Of a stretch of DNA of 31,023 bases, positions 17,144 to 25,280 are shown piece after piece. Origin of the DNA: a virus; the IMG/VR virus record IMGVR_UViG_3300046010_007214, positions 1-31,023 of that record; one strand, written 5' to 3'. The first letter of the stretch is position 1. Each line of letters begins with the position of its first letter. The position numbers and the translations under genes are program-made. The notes under the pieces were generated by a model, which was not told the origin of the DNA, searched no databases, and saw only the letters and a list, made by a program, of their open reading frames with translations.

Positions 17144-17803
17144 ATGGACAAAATATATAAAACTGTATTTACTAGAGGTGAATTTTTAGAATTATTTGAT
17201 TCTATAGAAGCAACTAATATAGTAGCTGTCGATACAGAAACTACAGGTATAGATGTTCATACCGATTCTATAATAGGGGCATCATTTTCAACTAAAATAG
17301 GTAATGGATATTACATACCTACTCAAGTATATGACTCTGAATCTGATAGTTTAAAGGAATGTTATATAGATAGTATACCTTCTAAGGATATACTTAAACT
17401 AATATTAGAAAAGATAAAGAAAGATAAAAAGAAAGTTGTAATGCACAATGCTTCTTTTGATACTTCAATAATAAATAATCAATACGGAATAGATTTGCTT
17501 CCTGAATTATGGATGGATACTATGTTAGCAGTTCACACAGTACAAGAAGAGGGTGCATTTTCTTTTGGAACTCCATTCGGATTGAAATCTATTGCTCAAA
17601 TGTATCAACAAGAACTAGGATTAAATATAGAAGATGAAGCAAATAAGGAGCAGATTGAATTGAAAGATAGTATCCATAAGAATGGAGGTTCAACAACCAA
17701 AAATAAATATCAAATCTATAAAGCAGATTTAGACATACTATCTAAATATGCAGCAGCAGATACTGATTTAACTCTTAGAGTAGCTAATCTTTTTTATGGT
17801 TAG
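17144..17803 (+). CDS. polA: DNA polymerase I family, 3'-5' exonuclease domain (ends at in-frame TAG)
   Basis: A 219-residue DnaQ-fold exonuclease with all three motifs: Exo I AVDTETTG (Asp30, Glu32), Exo II VMHNASFD (Asp106) and Exo III YAAADTD (Tyr202-x3-Asp206). The reading frame continues without interruption into the polymerase domain except for a single TAG at 17801-17803; translated through, the junction reads LFYG-stop-LHEEKLDKFFFEDEV and then the polymerase. That is the normal layout of a Pol I-type enzyme, where the exonuclease is followed by a linker helix and the 'P....ME..Gi..d' start of the polymerase domain. As written it would give a stand-alone proofreading subunit. Confidence 0.85.
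   Translation: MDKIYKTVFTRGEFLELFDSIEATNIVAVDTETTGIDVHTDSIIGASFSTKIGNGYYIPTQVYDSESDSLKECYIDSIPSKDILKLILEKIKKDKKKVVMHNASFDTSIINNQYGIDLLPELWMDTMLAVHTVQEEGAFSFGTPFGLKSIAQMYQQELGLNIEDEANKEQIELKDSIHKNGGSTTKNKYQIYKADLDILSKYAAADTDLTLRVANLFYG
17801..17803 (+). other. In-frame amber codon between exonuclease and polymerase domains
   Basis: The codons run GGT TAG TTA CAT GAG in one frame. Fifteen sense codons separate the TAG from the first in-frame ATG (17849), and these encode residues that fit a Pol I linker helix. TAG also ends seven other clear genes in this window (519, 5414, 14154, 19969, 24533, 28184, 30127), so a general reassignment of TAG is unlikely. Candidates are programmed readthrough, local amber suppression, a recent nonsense mutation, or a genuine split of the enzyme into two chains. 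Confidence 0.8.
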
Positions 17804-17848
17804 TTACATGAGGAGAAACTAGATAAGTTTTTTTTCGAAGATGAAGTA

Positions 17849-19462
17849 ATGCCTGTATATAAGGAAGTTACAATTCCAATGGAAAGACGTGGAATTCAAT
17901 TAGATATAGAATTGCTACATAAGACAAAGGATGAAATGTTGAATGTAATAAATGAAAAGAAAAATGAAGTAATATCTGAATTAAAAATTATTAAAGGAGT
18001 AAAAGATTGGATATTTGAGCAATCATATGTGAATAACTTCCCACCAAAAAATAGAGGTGTCTTTGCTAAAATGTTAGTTAAAAATGCTAATTTAAATTTA
18101 TCTTTAGATGCTAAAGGAGAAGTAAGATTGCTTAAGAAAGAAATAGAAAAGTTGGAAGATTCTCCGTACAAAAGATTCTTAATAGACCATAACAGTGACC
18201 ATGGAGTTCATGTATCAGAACTATCTAAAATAAGTTTAATATTATGGATAGATTCTAATAATGGAGATTTAATTAATATACAATCTAAAAAGCATTTATC
18301 TGAAATAGCTTTTAACTATTTAGGTTTAAAACCTATATCTAAAACTGATTCAGGAACGTCACAGTTTAATGATATTTTTATAGAGAGCATAAGTTCAAAA
18401 TATACATGGGCTACTAAACTTAGAGTTTACAATAAGTTAGTTAAGATATATTCAACGTATGTAGAAAGATTGTTAGAGAAGAATAAGAATGGTATATTCT
18501 ACCCGTACTTTAAACAGCATGGTACAGTATCGGGAAGGTATGGGAGTGATTTACAGCAGTTACCTAAACCTAAAGAGGAGGGCGATGATGACCCTATAGT
18601 ATTAGAATTCAACAATAGGGTAAGAGCATTTTTTAAGGTTAGAGATGGGTATAAGTTTATAGATTCAGATTATGAATCATTAGAGCCCCATATATTTGCT
18701 AGTATATCAAATGATGTTAATTTGCAAGAAATATTCAATAAAGGTCATGATTTCTATAGTACAGTTGCTATACGAACTGAAAAGTTAGAAGGTGTATCTG
18801 CTGATAAGAATGCTCCTAATTTTCTTAAAAAGATTGATGCTAACAAGAGACAGAAAGCTAAGGCATATGCTTTAGGTATTGCTTATGGTATGACAGGATT
18901 TGCATTGGCTAAGAGTTTGAATATTAAAAAAGCAGAGGGAGAGGAACTTAGAGATGCTTACTTGGAGGGATTCCCCGGTGTGGCTGATTGGATTCAAGCC
19001 TCAAAAAAAGAATTTGAAAGTACAGGAATGATACGTAACAAGTTAGGAAGAGTAAGACATCTATGGAGAGGGAAGAAAGTGTTCGATGAATATGGGGATA
19101 AAGTATTAGACTATGACCATAGAGATAAATTAGTAAAAAAATTGGGAGAAGAACGTGCTATATCACTATATAGAGATTTAAAGAATGCTTACAACTCAAG
19201 TTTAAATTTTCAAATACAATCATTAGCTGCATCTATAGTAAACAGAGCAGCATTGCACATAAACAGAGAATTAAGTAAGAGAGGTTCTAAAGGACAAGTA
19301 ATAGCTCAGATACATGACCAATTAATTGTAGAGATTGAACAAGACAGGATAGAAGAGTTTATTCCAATAGTAAAGTATATTATGGAAAATACAACTACCC
19401 TAGATGGAGTTACATTGAAAGCTCCACCCGAAATAGCTACAAATTTTTTAGATGGTCATTAA
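17849..19462 (+). CDS. polA: DNA polymerase I family, polymerase domain
   Basis: A 537-residue polymerase domain in the same frame as the exonuclease gene. Signatures are GTVSGRYGSDLQQLPKP (residues about 225-242), motif A SDYESLEPH with Asp274, motif B R334-x3-K338...Y346-G347 (AKAYALGIAYGMTG) and motif C IHDQLIVEI with Asp490. The Glu of canonical HDE is Gln491, and the residue matching E. coli Phe762 is Leu342. Both catalytic Asp and the O-helix Arg/Lys/Tyr are intact, so it should be an active replicative enzyme. Independent translation would begin at ATG 17849 and would lack the linker helix encoded by 17804-17848; readthrough of the TAG would give a 772-residue enzyme. Confidence 0.88.
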   Translation: MPVYKEVTIPMERRGIQLDIELLHKTKDEMLNVINEKKNEVISELKIIKGVKDWIFEQSYVNNFPPKNRGVFAKMLVKNANLNLSLDAKGEVRLLKKEIEKLEDSPYKRFLIDHNSDHGVHVSELSKISLILWIDSNNGDLINIQSKKHLSEIAFNYLGLKPISKTDSGTSQFNDIFIESISSKYTWATKLRVYNKLVKIYSTYVERLLEKNKNGIFYPYFKQHGTVSGRYGSDLQQLPKPKEEGDDDPIVLEFNNRVRAFFKVRDGYKFIDSDYESLEPHIFASISNDVNLQEIFNKGHDFYSTVAIRTEKLEGVSADKNAPNFLKKIDANKRQKAKAYALGIAYGMTGFALAKSLNIKKAEGEELRDAYLEGFPGVADWIQASKKEFESTGMIRNKLGRVRHLWRGKKVFDEYGDKVLDYDHRDKLVKKLGEERAISLYRDLKNAYNSSLNFQIQSLAASIVNRAALHINRELSKRGSKGQVIAQIHDQLIVEIEQDRIEEFIPIVKYIMENTTTLDGVTLKAPPEIATNFLDGH

Positions 19463-19499
19463 TTTTTTTTAAAAAATGGTATTTATCAAAAATTATTAG

Positions 19500-19507
19500 T
19501 ATATTTG
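19500..19507 (+). promoter_or_regulatory. Candidate promoter -7 element TATATTTG upstream of zinc-ribbon gene
   Basis: A perfect TAnnTTTG box 13 nt upstream of ATG 19521, in the 58-nt gap that follows the polymerase gene. The same octamer precedes the replication module at 7988, and both are preceded by an AT-rich segment that includes CAAAAATT. The short distance to the start codon implies a very short leader. No -33 TTG is evident. Confidence 0.45.
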
Positions 19508-19520
19508 TAAAAATTATTCA

Positions 19521-19772
19521 ATGGGAAAGATTTTAGGTTTAGATGGAAATTCTAAACAAATGAATGTAAACATAGACATCACTGAGCATCCTACAATAAA
19601 ATGTAAGTCTTGTGAAGGTATATTCTTTACTAATGTAATATTATTAAAGAAGATAAGTAAAATTGCTACAGGAAGCACTAACGACCAATTAGTACCTATT
19701 CAAGTATTGAGATGTGCAGATTGTTATGAAGTGTTAGAAGAATCAGTTTCAAATCCAAAAATTTTGCAATGA
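19521..19772 (+). CDS. Small zinc-ribbon-like protein
   Basis: An 83-residue protein with two CxxC knuckles, KCKSCEGIFF (about residues 28-37) and RCADCYEVL (about residues 63-71), spaced like a zinc ribbon, with a basic ILLKKISK stretch between them. Small double-CxxC proteins of this form recur in T4-like phages of various hosts near replication genes; their role is mostly unknown. It follows a promoter-like element, and its stop overlaps the next start (ATGA, 19769-19772). Nucleic-acid or protein binding through zinc is the likely role. Confidence 0.65.
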   Translation: MGKILGLDGNSKQMNVNIDITEHPTIKCKSCEGIFFTNVILLKKISKIATGSTNDQLVPIQVLRCADCYEVLEESVSNPKILQ

Positions 19773-19969
19773 GTAAAATAGAAGAATCTGTTATTACTAA
19801 AATTAGAGAGAGAGCAGATATTGGTAAAAATAAATACGGTGTTACTATGGAAAGGAATGATTTAAACATTATACAATGGTTAACACATCTCCAAGAAGAA
19901 CTTATGGACGCAGCTGTATATTTAGAAAAGGTAATACAAAGTAATGAATATAGAGGAGATAAAAACTAG
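19769..19969 (+). CDS. Small MazG-like (all-alpha NTP pyrophosphohydrolase-type) protein
   Basis: A 66-residue helical protein with the pattern IRERADIGKNKYGVTMER, then WLTHLQEELMDAAVYLEKV. The EELMDA core matches the E-E-x2-D metal-binding helix of MazG/dUTPase-like all-alpha pyrophosphohydrolases. At 66 residues it holds only about half of a typical MazG domain, so it may need to oligomerise or may act as a binding protein. It overlaps both neighbours and lies among DNA metabolism genes, consistent with a nucleotide-pool role. Confidence 0.55.
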   Translation: MSKIEESVITKIRERADIGKNKYGVTMERNDLNIIQWLTHLQEELMDAAVYLEKVIQSNEYRGDKN

Positions 19970-20882
19970 AATTGTTGAGTCGTATAAAACATCTGTTGAT
20001 AGTGGAAGTGTTGGTAGAATATCTTATTCACAATATTCAAAGTATGCTAAATGTCCTAGAAGTTGGGAATTAGCATACAAAGAAAATCTTAGAACTAGAG
20101 ACCCGTCTATCCACACTTTGTTTGGTACTTCATTTCATGAAACTTTACAAGAGTATTTAGGATTGTATATGAACAATTCTTCAACAACTTCAACAGCGTA
20201 TGATTACAAGAATAGATTGAAAACCTTTATGGTTGAGAACTATACTAAAGATGTATCAGGCATTGAACATTTCACAACTCCTGAAGAACTAAATGATTTT
20301 TGGGAAGATGGAAATAATATAATGGACGAACTTATACCTAATATATATTCATATTATGACAAAAAAAGATATGATTTATTAGGAGTAGAAGTTCCATTAT
20401 ATATGAAAGCTACTGAACTAGACTTTGATGTAAACATGTTAGCATATGTAGATATAGTATTATATGATAAATTAACGTCTAGTATTGTTTTGGTTGACAT
20501 CAAAACAAGTTTTAAAGGTTGGAATAAATACATGAGAAATGATGTATTAAAACAATCTCAACTTTTGTTTTATAAATATTATTTCTCAAAACAATATGGA
20601 GTTCCTTATGAAAGCATAAATGTTAAGTTTATGATAGTTACGAGGAAGTTGGAATACGGTACTAGTAGAATAGCAATGTGTTCTATACCCGAAACAGCAA
20701 ATGACGTAAATAACTCCTTAAAAAATTTGACTGATTTTGTCGAAAATTCTTTTGAAAAAGATGGTTCATATAAAGAAAACATAACCTATCATGCTATATC
20801 AGGAGACCGAAACAAGAATTGCAAATATTGTGAGTTCAAAGATAGAGAAGACCTATGCCCTAAGAAAAGTAGAATCAAATGA
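19944..20882 (+). CDS. Cas4/RecB-type PD-(D/E)XK nuclease with Fe-S cysteine set
   Basis: A 312-residue nuclease. ISYSQYSKYAKCPRSW (Cys37) begins the typical RecB-nuclease domain, followed by GTSFHE (His65), AYVDIVL (Asp170), LVDIKTS (Asp185, Lys187) and QSQLLFYKYY (motif Q..Y). The C-terminus has C293-x2-C296-x8-C305, which with Cys37 makes the 1+3 cysteine arrangement of the 4Fe-4S staple in Cas4 and AddB nucleases. There is no neighbouring CRISPR array or cas1, so a phage DNA-end-processing role is more likely than spacer acquisition. The start at 19944 overlaps the preceding gene by 26 nt. Confidence 0.85.
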   Translation: MNIEEIKTRIVESYKTSVDSGSVGRISYSQYSKYAKCPRSWELAYKENLRTRDPSIHTLFGTSFHETLQEYLGLYMNNSSTTSTAYDYKNRLKTFMVENYTKDVSGIEHFTTPEELNDFWEDGNNIMDELIPNIYSYYDKKRYDLLGVEVPLYMKATELDFDVNMLAYVDIVLYDKLTSSIVLVDIKTSFKGWNKYMRNDVLKQSQLLFYKYYFSKQYGVPYESINVKFMIVTRKLEYGTSRIAMCSIPETANDVNNSLKNLTDFVENSFEKDGSYKENITYHAISGDRNKNCKYCEFKDREDLCPKKSRIK

Positions 20883-21291
20883 TTCTCCAATAAAAGTAGG
20901 AATTGTCAGTTGTATTAACTATCAAAACCATATTAACATAAGAGATGTTTTTATAGGATTAAAAAGTTTTAAACACGATTTTGTTATATTGGGTGGAGGA
21001 AATCAAATAGGTGCTGACTGTTATATAAAATCATTAAGTTTAGAATTAAACTATGGATTTATAGAGTATATTCCAAATCATTTTAATTACACAGAACATA
21101 GTTATTTTCCGAGAATGTTTCATAATAAAAGATACGATGTAGATAATATGAATTTAAGATATAAATATTTGTATTTTGATTGTGATATGATTATAATTTT
21201 AAAGAATAATAATAAGAAAGATGTTTTTATAGATAATTTGCTAAAGTATGTACAAAACTGTACTACTGATAAACCTACCTTAGTAATTTAA
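20791..21291 (+). CDS. SLOG/DUF2493-like nucleotide-binding protein (start uncertain)
   Basis: The conserved part begins at IKVGIVSCINYQNH and continues FVILGGGNQIGADCYIKSL (Gly-rich, like the 'vsGGa.GaD..a' motif of the SLOG/YpsA-related fold), then an FPRMFHNKRYD segment and YFDCDMIIIL, like the late 'aD.~i~f' strand. SLOG proteins bind nucleotides or nucleotide-derived signals; the role in phages is unclear. The in-frame starts are ATG 20791 (92-nt overlap with the nuclease gene) or GTG 20830; neither is close to the domain, which starts near base 20900. Overlap of this size suggests that translation is coupled to the nuclease. Confidence 0.55.
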   Translation: MLYQETETRIANIVSSKIEKTYALRKVESNDSPIKVGIVSCINYQNHINIRDVFIGLKSFKHDFVILGGGNQIGADCYIKSLSLELNYGFIEYIPNHFNYTEHSYFPRMFHNKRYDVDNMNLRYKYLYFDCDMIIILKNNNKKDVFIDNLLKYVQNCTTDKPTLVI

Positions 21292-21306
21292 ACTGTTATA
21301 TAATAT

Positions 21307-21855
21307 ATGGAATTATTAAAATTAAAAAAAAGTAAACCTGAGAAGAAAACAATACTGCTTCTTTCTGATGACTTAAGACTTCATTCAGGAATTGGTACTA
21401 TGAGTAGAGAAATTGTTGTCGGAACTGCTGAACATTATAATTGGTTTCAATTAGGGGCAGCAATCGAACACCCTGAAATAGGGAAGATAATTGATGTATC
21501 TGACGATGTTAACAATGAGTTAGGTATAGACCATGCAGATGTTAAAGTAATGCCTTGGAATGGATACGGAGACCCGCACATCTTAAGATACTTGATAAAA
21601 ACTATAAAGCCTGATGCTATAATCCATTTTACAGACCCAAGATTTTGGCAATGGTTGTATCAGATGGAACATGAAGTTAGGTCTCATTGTCCTATCATAT
21701 ACTACGCTATTTGGGATAACACTCCGTTTCCAAATTATAATTGGATGTCGTATGCTTCTTGCGATATGGTATTAGGAATTAGTAAACAATCACACAATAT
21801 ACATAAAAACGTATTAATTAATAACAATGTAAATATTATAGAATTATATGAGTAA
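21307..21855 (+). CDS. GT-B glycosyltransferase, N-terminal half
   Basis: A 182-residue polypeptide that looks like only the acceptor-side Rossmann domain of a GT4-type enzyme. KTILLLSDDLRLHSGIGTMSREIV is the classic opening (S....~GG.g......l), PDAIIHFTDPRFW and CPIIYYAIWDNTPFPNYNW follow, and the end CDMVLGISKQSHNIHKNVL is the usual last segment before the interdomain linker. It stops at 21855 and the next gene supplies the other domain, so the enzyme is encoded as two chains with an 8-nt overlap (ATGAGTAA). Confidence 0.7.
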   Translation: MELLKLKKSKPEKKTILLLSDDLRLHSGIGTMSREIVVGTAEHYNWFQLGAAIEHPEIGKIIDVSDDVNNELGIDHADVKVMPWNGYGDPHILRYLIKTIKPDAIIHFTDPRFWQWLYQMEHEVRSHCPIIYYAIWDNTPFPNYNWMSYASCDMVLGISKQSHNIHKNVLINNNVNIIELYE

Positions 21856-22777
21856 TAGAGTAGTTTATACGGCATTTGTACCTCATGGTATCAATTCAAA
21901 GTATTATCATCCCATTGAAGATGGACACAAAGATTTTACAGAGTTCAAAAATTTTGAGGATGAATTTAGAGTAAACAACAATGTAGATTTTTTGATATTT
22001 TGGAATAATAGAAATATTAGAAGAAAACAATCAGGAGACTTAATATTAGCATACCGAAAATTCTGTGATAGTCTACCCAAAGATAAATCTTCACGAGTAT
22101 GTTTATTGATGCATACTGAACCTGTAGATGAGAATGGTACGGATTTGATTGCAGTCAAGAATACCTTGTGCAATGATTACAAAGTTATATTCTCAGATAA
22201 GAAATTAGGAGTTAAAGAACTAAATTTCATGTATAACTTAGCTGATGTTACTGTAAATATTGCTAGTAACGAAGGATTTGGACTTAGCGGTGCTGAATCT
22301 ATTATGGCAGGTACTCCTATTATAAACAATGTTACAGGAGGTTTACAAGACCAATGTAGATTCTCAGACGAGAATGGTAATTGGATAGATTTTGATATGG
22401 ATGTATCATCTAACCATGCAGGTACATACAAGAATCATGGTGAATGGGTAAAACCTGTATTCCCGTCCAATAGGTCTTTACAAGGCTCTGTAGTAACTCC
22501 ATATATTTTTGATGATAGATGTAAATTCGAAGATGTTGCAGATGCTATAGCCTATTGGTATAACATGTCTAGGGATGATAGGAAAAATTTTGGGAAGAAG
22601 GGTAGAGAATGGGCTCTAACTAAAGAGAGTGGGATGTCTTCTATTGAAATGTCAAATAGATTTGTAAAGCATATAGATAGACTATTATCTGATTGGAAAC
22701 CTAGAGAATCTTTTACAGTAGAAAAAGTAGTAAGTCATATTGATAATTCATCTAAAAACATAGGAATAACTTGGTAA
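21848..22777 (+). CDS. GT-B glycosyltransferase, C-terminal (donor-binding) half
   Basis: A 309-residue polypeptide starting at ATG 21848 inside the end of the previous gene. VVYTAFVPHGINSKYYHPI is normally the linker between the two GT-B domains. It continues with a DFLIFWNNRNIRRKQSGDLILAYRKF strand-helix unit and the donor-site motif NIASNEGFGLSGAESIMAGTPII, with the E-x7-E-like Glu positions of GT4 enzymes. Together with the preceding gene it would form one complete glycosyltransferase. The in-frame TAG just upstream (21839-21841) shows that this frame cannot extend back, so it is a true two-gene arrangement with coupled translation or a very local frameshift. Confidence 0.72.
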   Translation: MSNRVVYTAFVPHGINSKYYHPIEDGHKDFTEFKNFEDEFRVNNNVDFLIFWNNRNIRRKQSGDLILAYRKFCDSLPKDKSSRVCLLMHTEPVDENGTDLIAVKNTLCNDYKVIFSDKKLGVKELNFMYNLADVTVNIASNEGFGLSGAESIMAGTPIINNVTGGLQDQCRFSDENGNWIDFDMDVSSNHAGTYKNHGEWVKPVFPSNRSLQGSVVTPYIFDDRCKFEDVADAIAYWYNMSRDDRKNFGKKGREWALTKESGMSSIEMSNRFVKHIDRLLSDWKPRESFTVEKVVSHIDNSSKNIGITW

Positions 22778-22778
22778 T

Positions 22779-24047
22779 ATGGTAAAAACAGTTTTAATGT
22801 ATGCTCCGATTATGACAAGGTCAGGATACGGAGACCACTCAAGAGATATTGCATACTCTATTATAAAAAATCCTAAATACAAATTAGAGATACATCCTTT
22901 AAATTGGGGCTCTACAGCATGGGATGGTTTAGATGTCAATACTGAAAAGGGTAAGATTATTGAGAAACATATAGTTAACAATGATACACCTAACCCTGAT
23001 ATATTTATACAGATAACAATTCCGAATGAATTTATCAGATTAGGAAAATATAATATAGGAATTACTGCGGGTATTGAAACAGATTTATGTAAACCTGAAT
23101 GGATTGAGGGATGCAATAATATGGATATGGTTATAGGTACGAGTAATCATACTATAGATGTATTCAAAAATTCAATATTTGATAAGCATGAAAAAGATAC
23201 AGACATATTAGTAGATACTGTAAAGTTAAAAGATTCTCTAAAACTAGAAGTATTATTTGAAGGAGTGGATACTTCAGTATATAAAACAGTATCTGTAACT
23301 TCGGATAAGATGCGAAGTATGTTAAATCCTATTAAAGAGTCTAATTGTTATTTATTTGTAGGTCATTGGTTGGAAGGTGATTTGGGACAAGACAGGAAAG
23401 ATGTCGGGATGCTCATTAAAATATTCTGTGAGACCTTTAAGAATAAACCATCTACTACAAGACCTGCATTAATTCTTAAAACAAGTGGTGCTAATTATAG
23501 TGTACATGATTTACAAGAGATGAAGTCAAGGATTAATTATATTACTAAGGAGATTAAAAACTGTCCATCGGTTTATATAATTCATGGTAATTTGACAGAA
23601 TCTGAAATGAATGAGCTATACAACTATTCTAAGATTAAAGCAATGATTTCGTTTACTAAGGGAGAGGGATTTGGAAGACCTTTATTAGAATTTACTACGT
23701 CAGGTAAACCTGTGGTAGCATCTAATTGGTCAGGTCAAGTTGATTTTTTAAATACCGAGATGTGTGTCCTCTTGCCCGGTGATTTGACAGACGTACACAA
23801 ATCTGTACAAAATGCATGGTTTATGAAAGAAGCTAAGTGGTTTACCGTAAATTATGTATATGCCATGAAAGTTTTACAGTCTTTGGAAAATAATTACAAA
23901 GAATATAAAAAAATGGCTGAAAATCAGAAAAAGTATACTAGTAAAAATTTTACATTTGAAAAAATGTCTGAGAAATTATATGGCATACTAGATAGTATTA
24001 AGGTAGCCGAAGAGATTGTTTTGAATCTTCCAAAATTAAAAATATAA
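22779..24047 (+). CDS. GT4-type (GT-B) glycosyltransferase
   Basis: A 422-residue complete GT-B enzyme. The N-domain opens with TVLMYAPIMTRSGYGDHSRDIA, and the domain break is near FEGVDTSVYK. The C-domain contains NCYLFVGHWLEGDLGQDRKDVGML and the donor signature SFTKGEGFGRPLLEFTTSGKPVVAS, followed by LLPGDL. The substrate cannot be read from sequence. It begins 1 nt after the previous stop and lies in the middle of the glycan gene block. Confidence 0.82.
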   Translation: MVKTVLMYAPIMTRSGYGDHSRDIAYSIIKNPKYKLEIHPLNWGSTAWDGLDVNTEKGKIIEKHIVNNDTPNPDIFIQITIPNEFIRLGKYNIGITAGIETDLCKPEWIEGCNNMDMVIGTSNHTIDVFKNSIFDKHEKDTDILVDTVKLKDSLKLEVLFEGVDTSVYKTVSVTSDKMRSMLNPIKESNCYLFVGHWLEGDLGQDRKDVGMLIKIFCETFKNKPSTTRPALILKTSGANYSVHDLQEMKSRINYITKEIKNCPSVYIIHGNLTESEMNELYNYSKIKAMISFTKGEGFGRPLLEFTTSGKPVVASNWSGQVDFLNTEMCVLLPGDLTDVHKSVQNAWFMKEAKWFTVNYVYAMKVLQSLENNYKEYKKMAENQKKYTSKNFTFEKMSEKLYGILDSIKVAEEIVLNLPKLKI

Positions 24048-24050
24048 ATT

Positions 24051-24533
24051 ATGAAAAGTAATTATGATGAAATATCTCCAATAACACATAATTTGAGTGT
24101 ATTGGTAGAACAGGACGATGCTACGGGACTTACGTCAAAAATATGTATGGATTCAGGTTATACAACAAATTCATTCCTTATTGATGGTTCTGAAACATTA
24201 AACAAGTTAGAAAGCAGTATTGCTAAAACAGCATTTAATTTTAGGGTGGTTGACGGAAATCGTAATGTTTGGATTCCATGTATGCAGGCCACTGATACGT
24301 CATCTATATATCCAATTCCTGATGACGTTGATGGTACAACATTTATGTGGCAGGTAACTCCTATAAAAAAATTAAGTGAAGATGAGTCTAAGAAATATCC
24401 TGACCCTAACAACATCGGAAAGTATTTAGAGAATTATATTGATTTTGAAAATTCTGTAAATTTCCCAAAGGATAAATTCACTGAAGCTTTCAAACATTTT
24501 GTTAATATATCTTATGAAAGTCTAAATAACTAG
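24051..24533 (+). CDS. Conserved-looking phage hypothetical protein
   Basis: A 160-residue protein with no recognised domain. Visible blocks are KICMDSGYTTNSFLIDGSE, VWIPCMQATDTSSIYPIPDD and a Trp-containing MWQVTPIKKLSEDE segment, followed by a helical C-terminus with several Phe. There is no membrane segment. It lies between two glycosyltransferase genes with 3-nt gaps on both sides, so it is co-translated with them. Proteins with this 'dm.sGyTT' style occur in T4-like phages as uncharacterised genes, but I cannot name a family. Confidence 0.6.
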   Translation: MKSNYDEISPITHNLSVLVEQDDATGLTSKICMDSGYTTNSFLIDGSETLNKLESSIAKTAFNFRVVDGNRNVWIPCMQATDTSSIYPIPDDVDGTTFMWQVTPIKKLSEDESKKYPDPNNIGKYLENYIDFENSVNFPKDKFTEAFKHFVNISYESLNN

Positions 24534-24536
24534 AAT

Positions 24537-25280
24537 ATGATAAGTTATTTAATTACAGTATGCAATGAACATGAAGAATTAGATAGATTACTTAAGTCTA
24601 TATTCCCTAAAGATGAAGATGAAGTAGTTATTCAATATGATACTAACCAAGTAACGTCTGAAGTTTTAGAGGTTATCGAAAGGTATGTTGAATTAAATTC
24701 TGATACTATAGTCCATGGAGAATCTTTTGATGGAGATTTCGCTAGGTATAAAAATGTAGCAAATTCACTATGTGAAAAGGATTGGATATTTCAGTTAGAT
24801 GCCGATGAATACCCTTCTAAAGATTTAGCTGAAAATATTACGGATATTATCCAATCAAATCCTGAGTCATTGGATTTAATATACATTCCAAGAGTAAATA
24901 CAGTTGATGGAATTACTATAGAACATATTAGGAAGTGGAATTGGAATATTAGCAGTGATGACTTAATACAGAACCATAGAGAAATAGAGAAATTTGATGA
25001 TAACTTTTTTATGCTTAAGCATTTTGATTTAGTAATATCTGAAAAGGAGATACAGGATAGATTAAGTATAATGTATAAAGAGCCTATCATAAATTTTCCT
25101 GATTATCAAGCAAGATTGTATAGGAATAAAGATACTATTCAATGGAAAGGTAAAGTTCATGAAACTGTCGTAGGAGCGTCTACAGTGTCTAGGCTTCCTT
25201 TAGATAAAGTTTATTGCTTATACCATCCTAAAAGTATTGATAGACAAGAAAAACAAAACGAATTATACAAAAGTTTATGA
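24537..25280 (+). CDS. GT2-type (GT-A) glycosyltransferase
   Basis: A 247-residue protein with a GT-A fold. The start MISYLITVCNEHEELDRLLKSI is the classic GT2 opening, DEVVIQYD lies in the nucleotide-binding region, and KDWIFQLDADEYP holds the metal-binding DxD (near residue 87). FPDYQARLYRNKDTIQWKGKVHE is the acceptor/helical part that follows in many GT2 members. The last 4 nt overlap the next gene (ATGA at 25277-25280). Donor and acceptor are unknown. Confidence 0.85.
   Translation: MISYLITVCNEHEELDRLLKSIFPKDEDEVVIQYDTNQVTSEVLEVIERYVELNSDTIVHGESFDGDFARYKNVANSLCEKDWIFQLDADEYPSKDLAENITDIIQSNPESLDLIYIPRVNTVDGITIEHIRKWNWNISSDDLIQNHREIEKFDDNFFMLKHFDLVISEKEIQDRLSIMYKEPIINFPDYQARLYRNKDTIQWKGKVHETVVGASTVSRLPLDKVYCLYHPKSIDRQEKQNELYKSL

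Noticed and set aside
17801-17803. Genome-wide recoding of TAG to an amino acid (as in some crAss-like or Lak phages)
   Set aside because: TAG ends at least seven other genes here, often directly overlapping the next start codon, so it works as a normal stop.
19944-20882. CRISPR-associated Cas4 interpretation
   Set aside because: No repeats or spacers and no cas1/cas2-like gene nearby; a phage RecB-type nuclease explains the motifs better.
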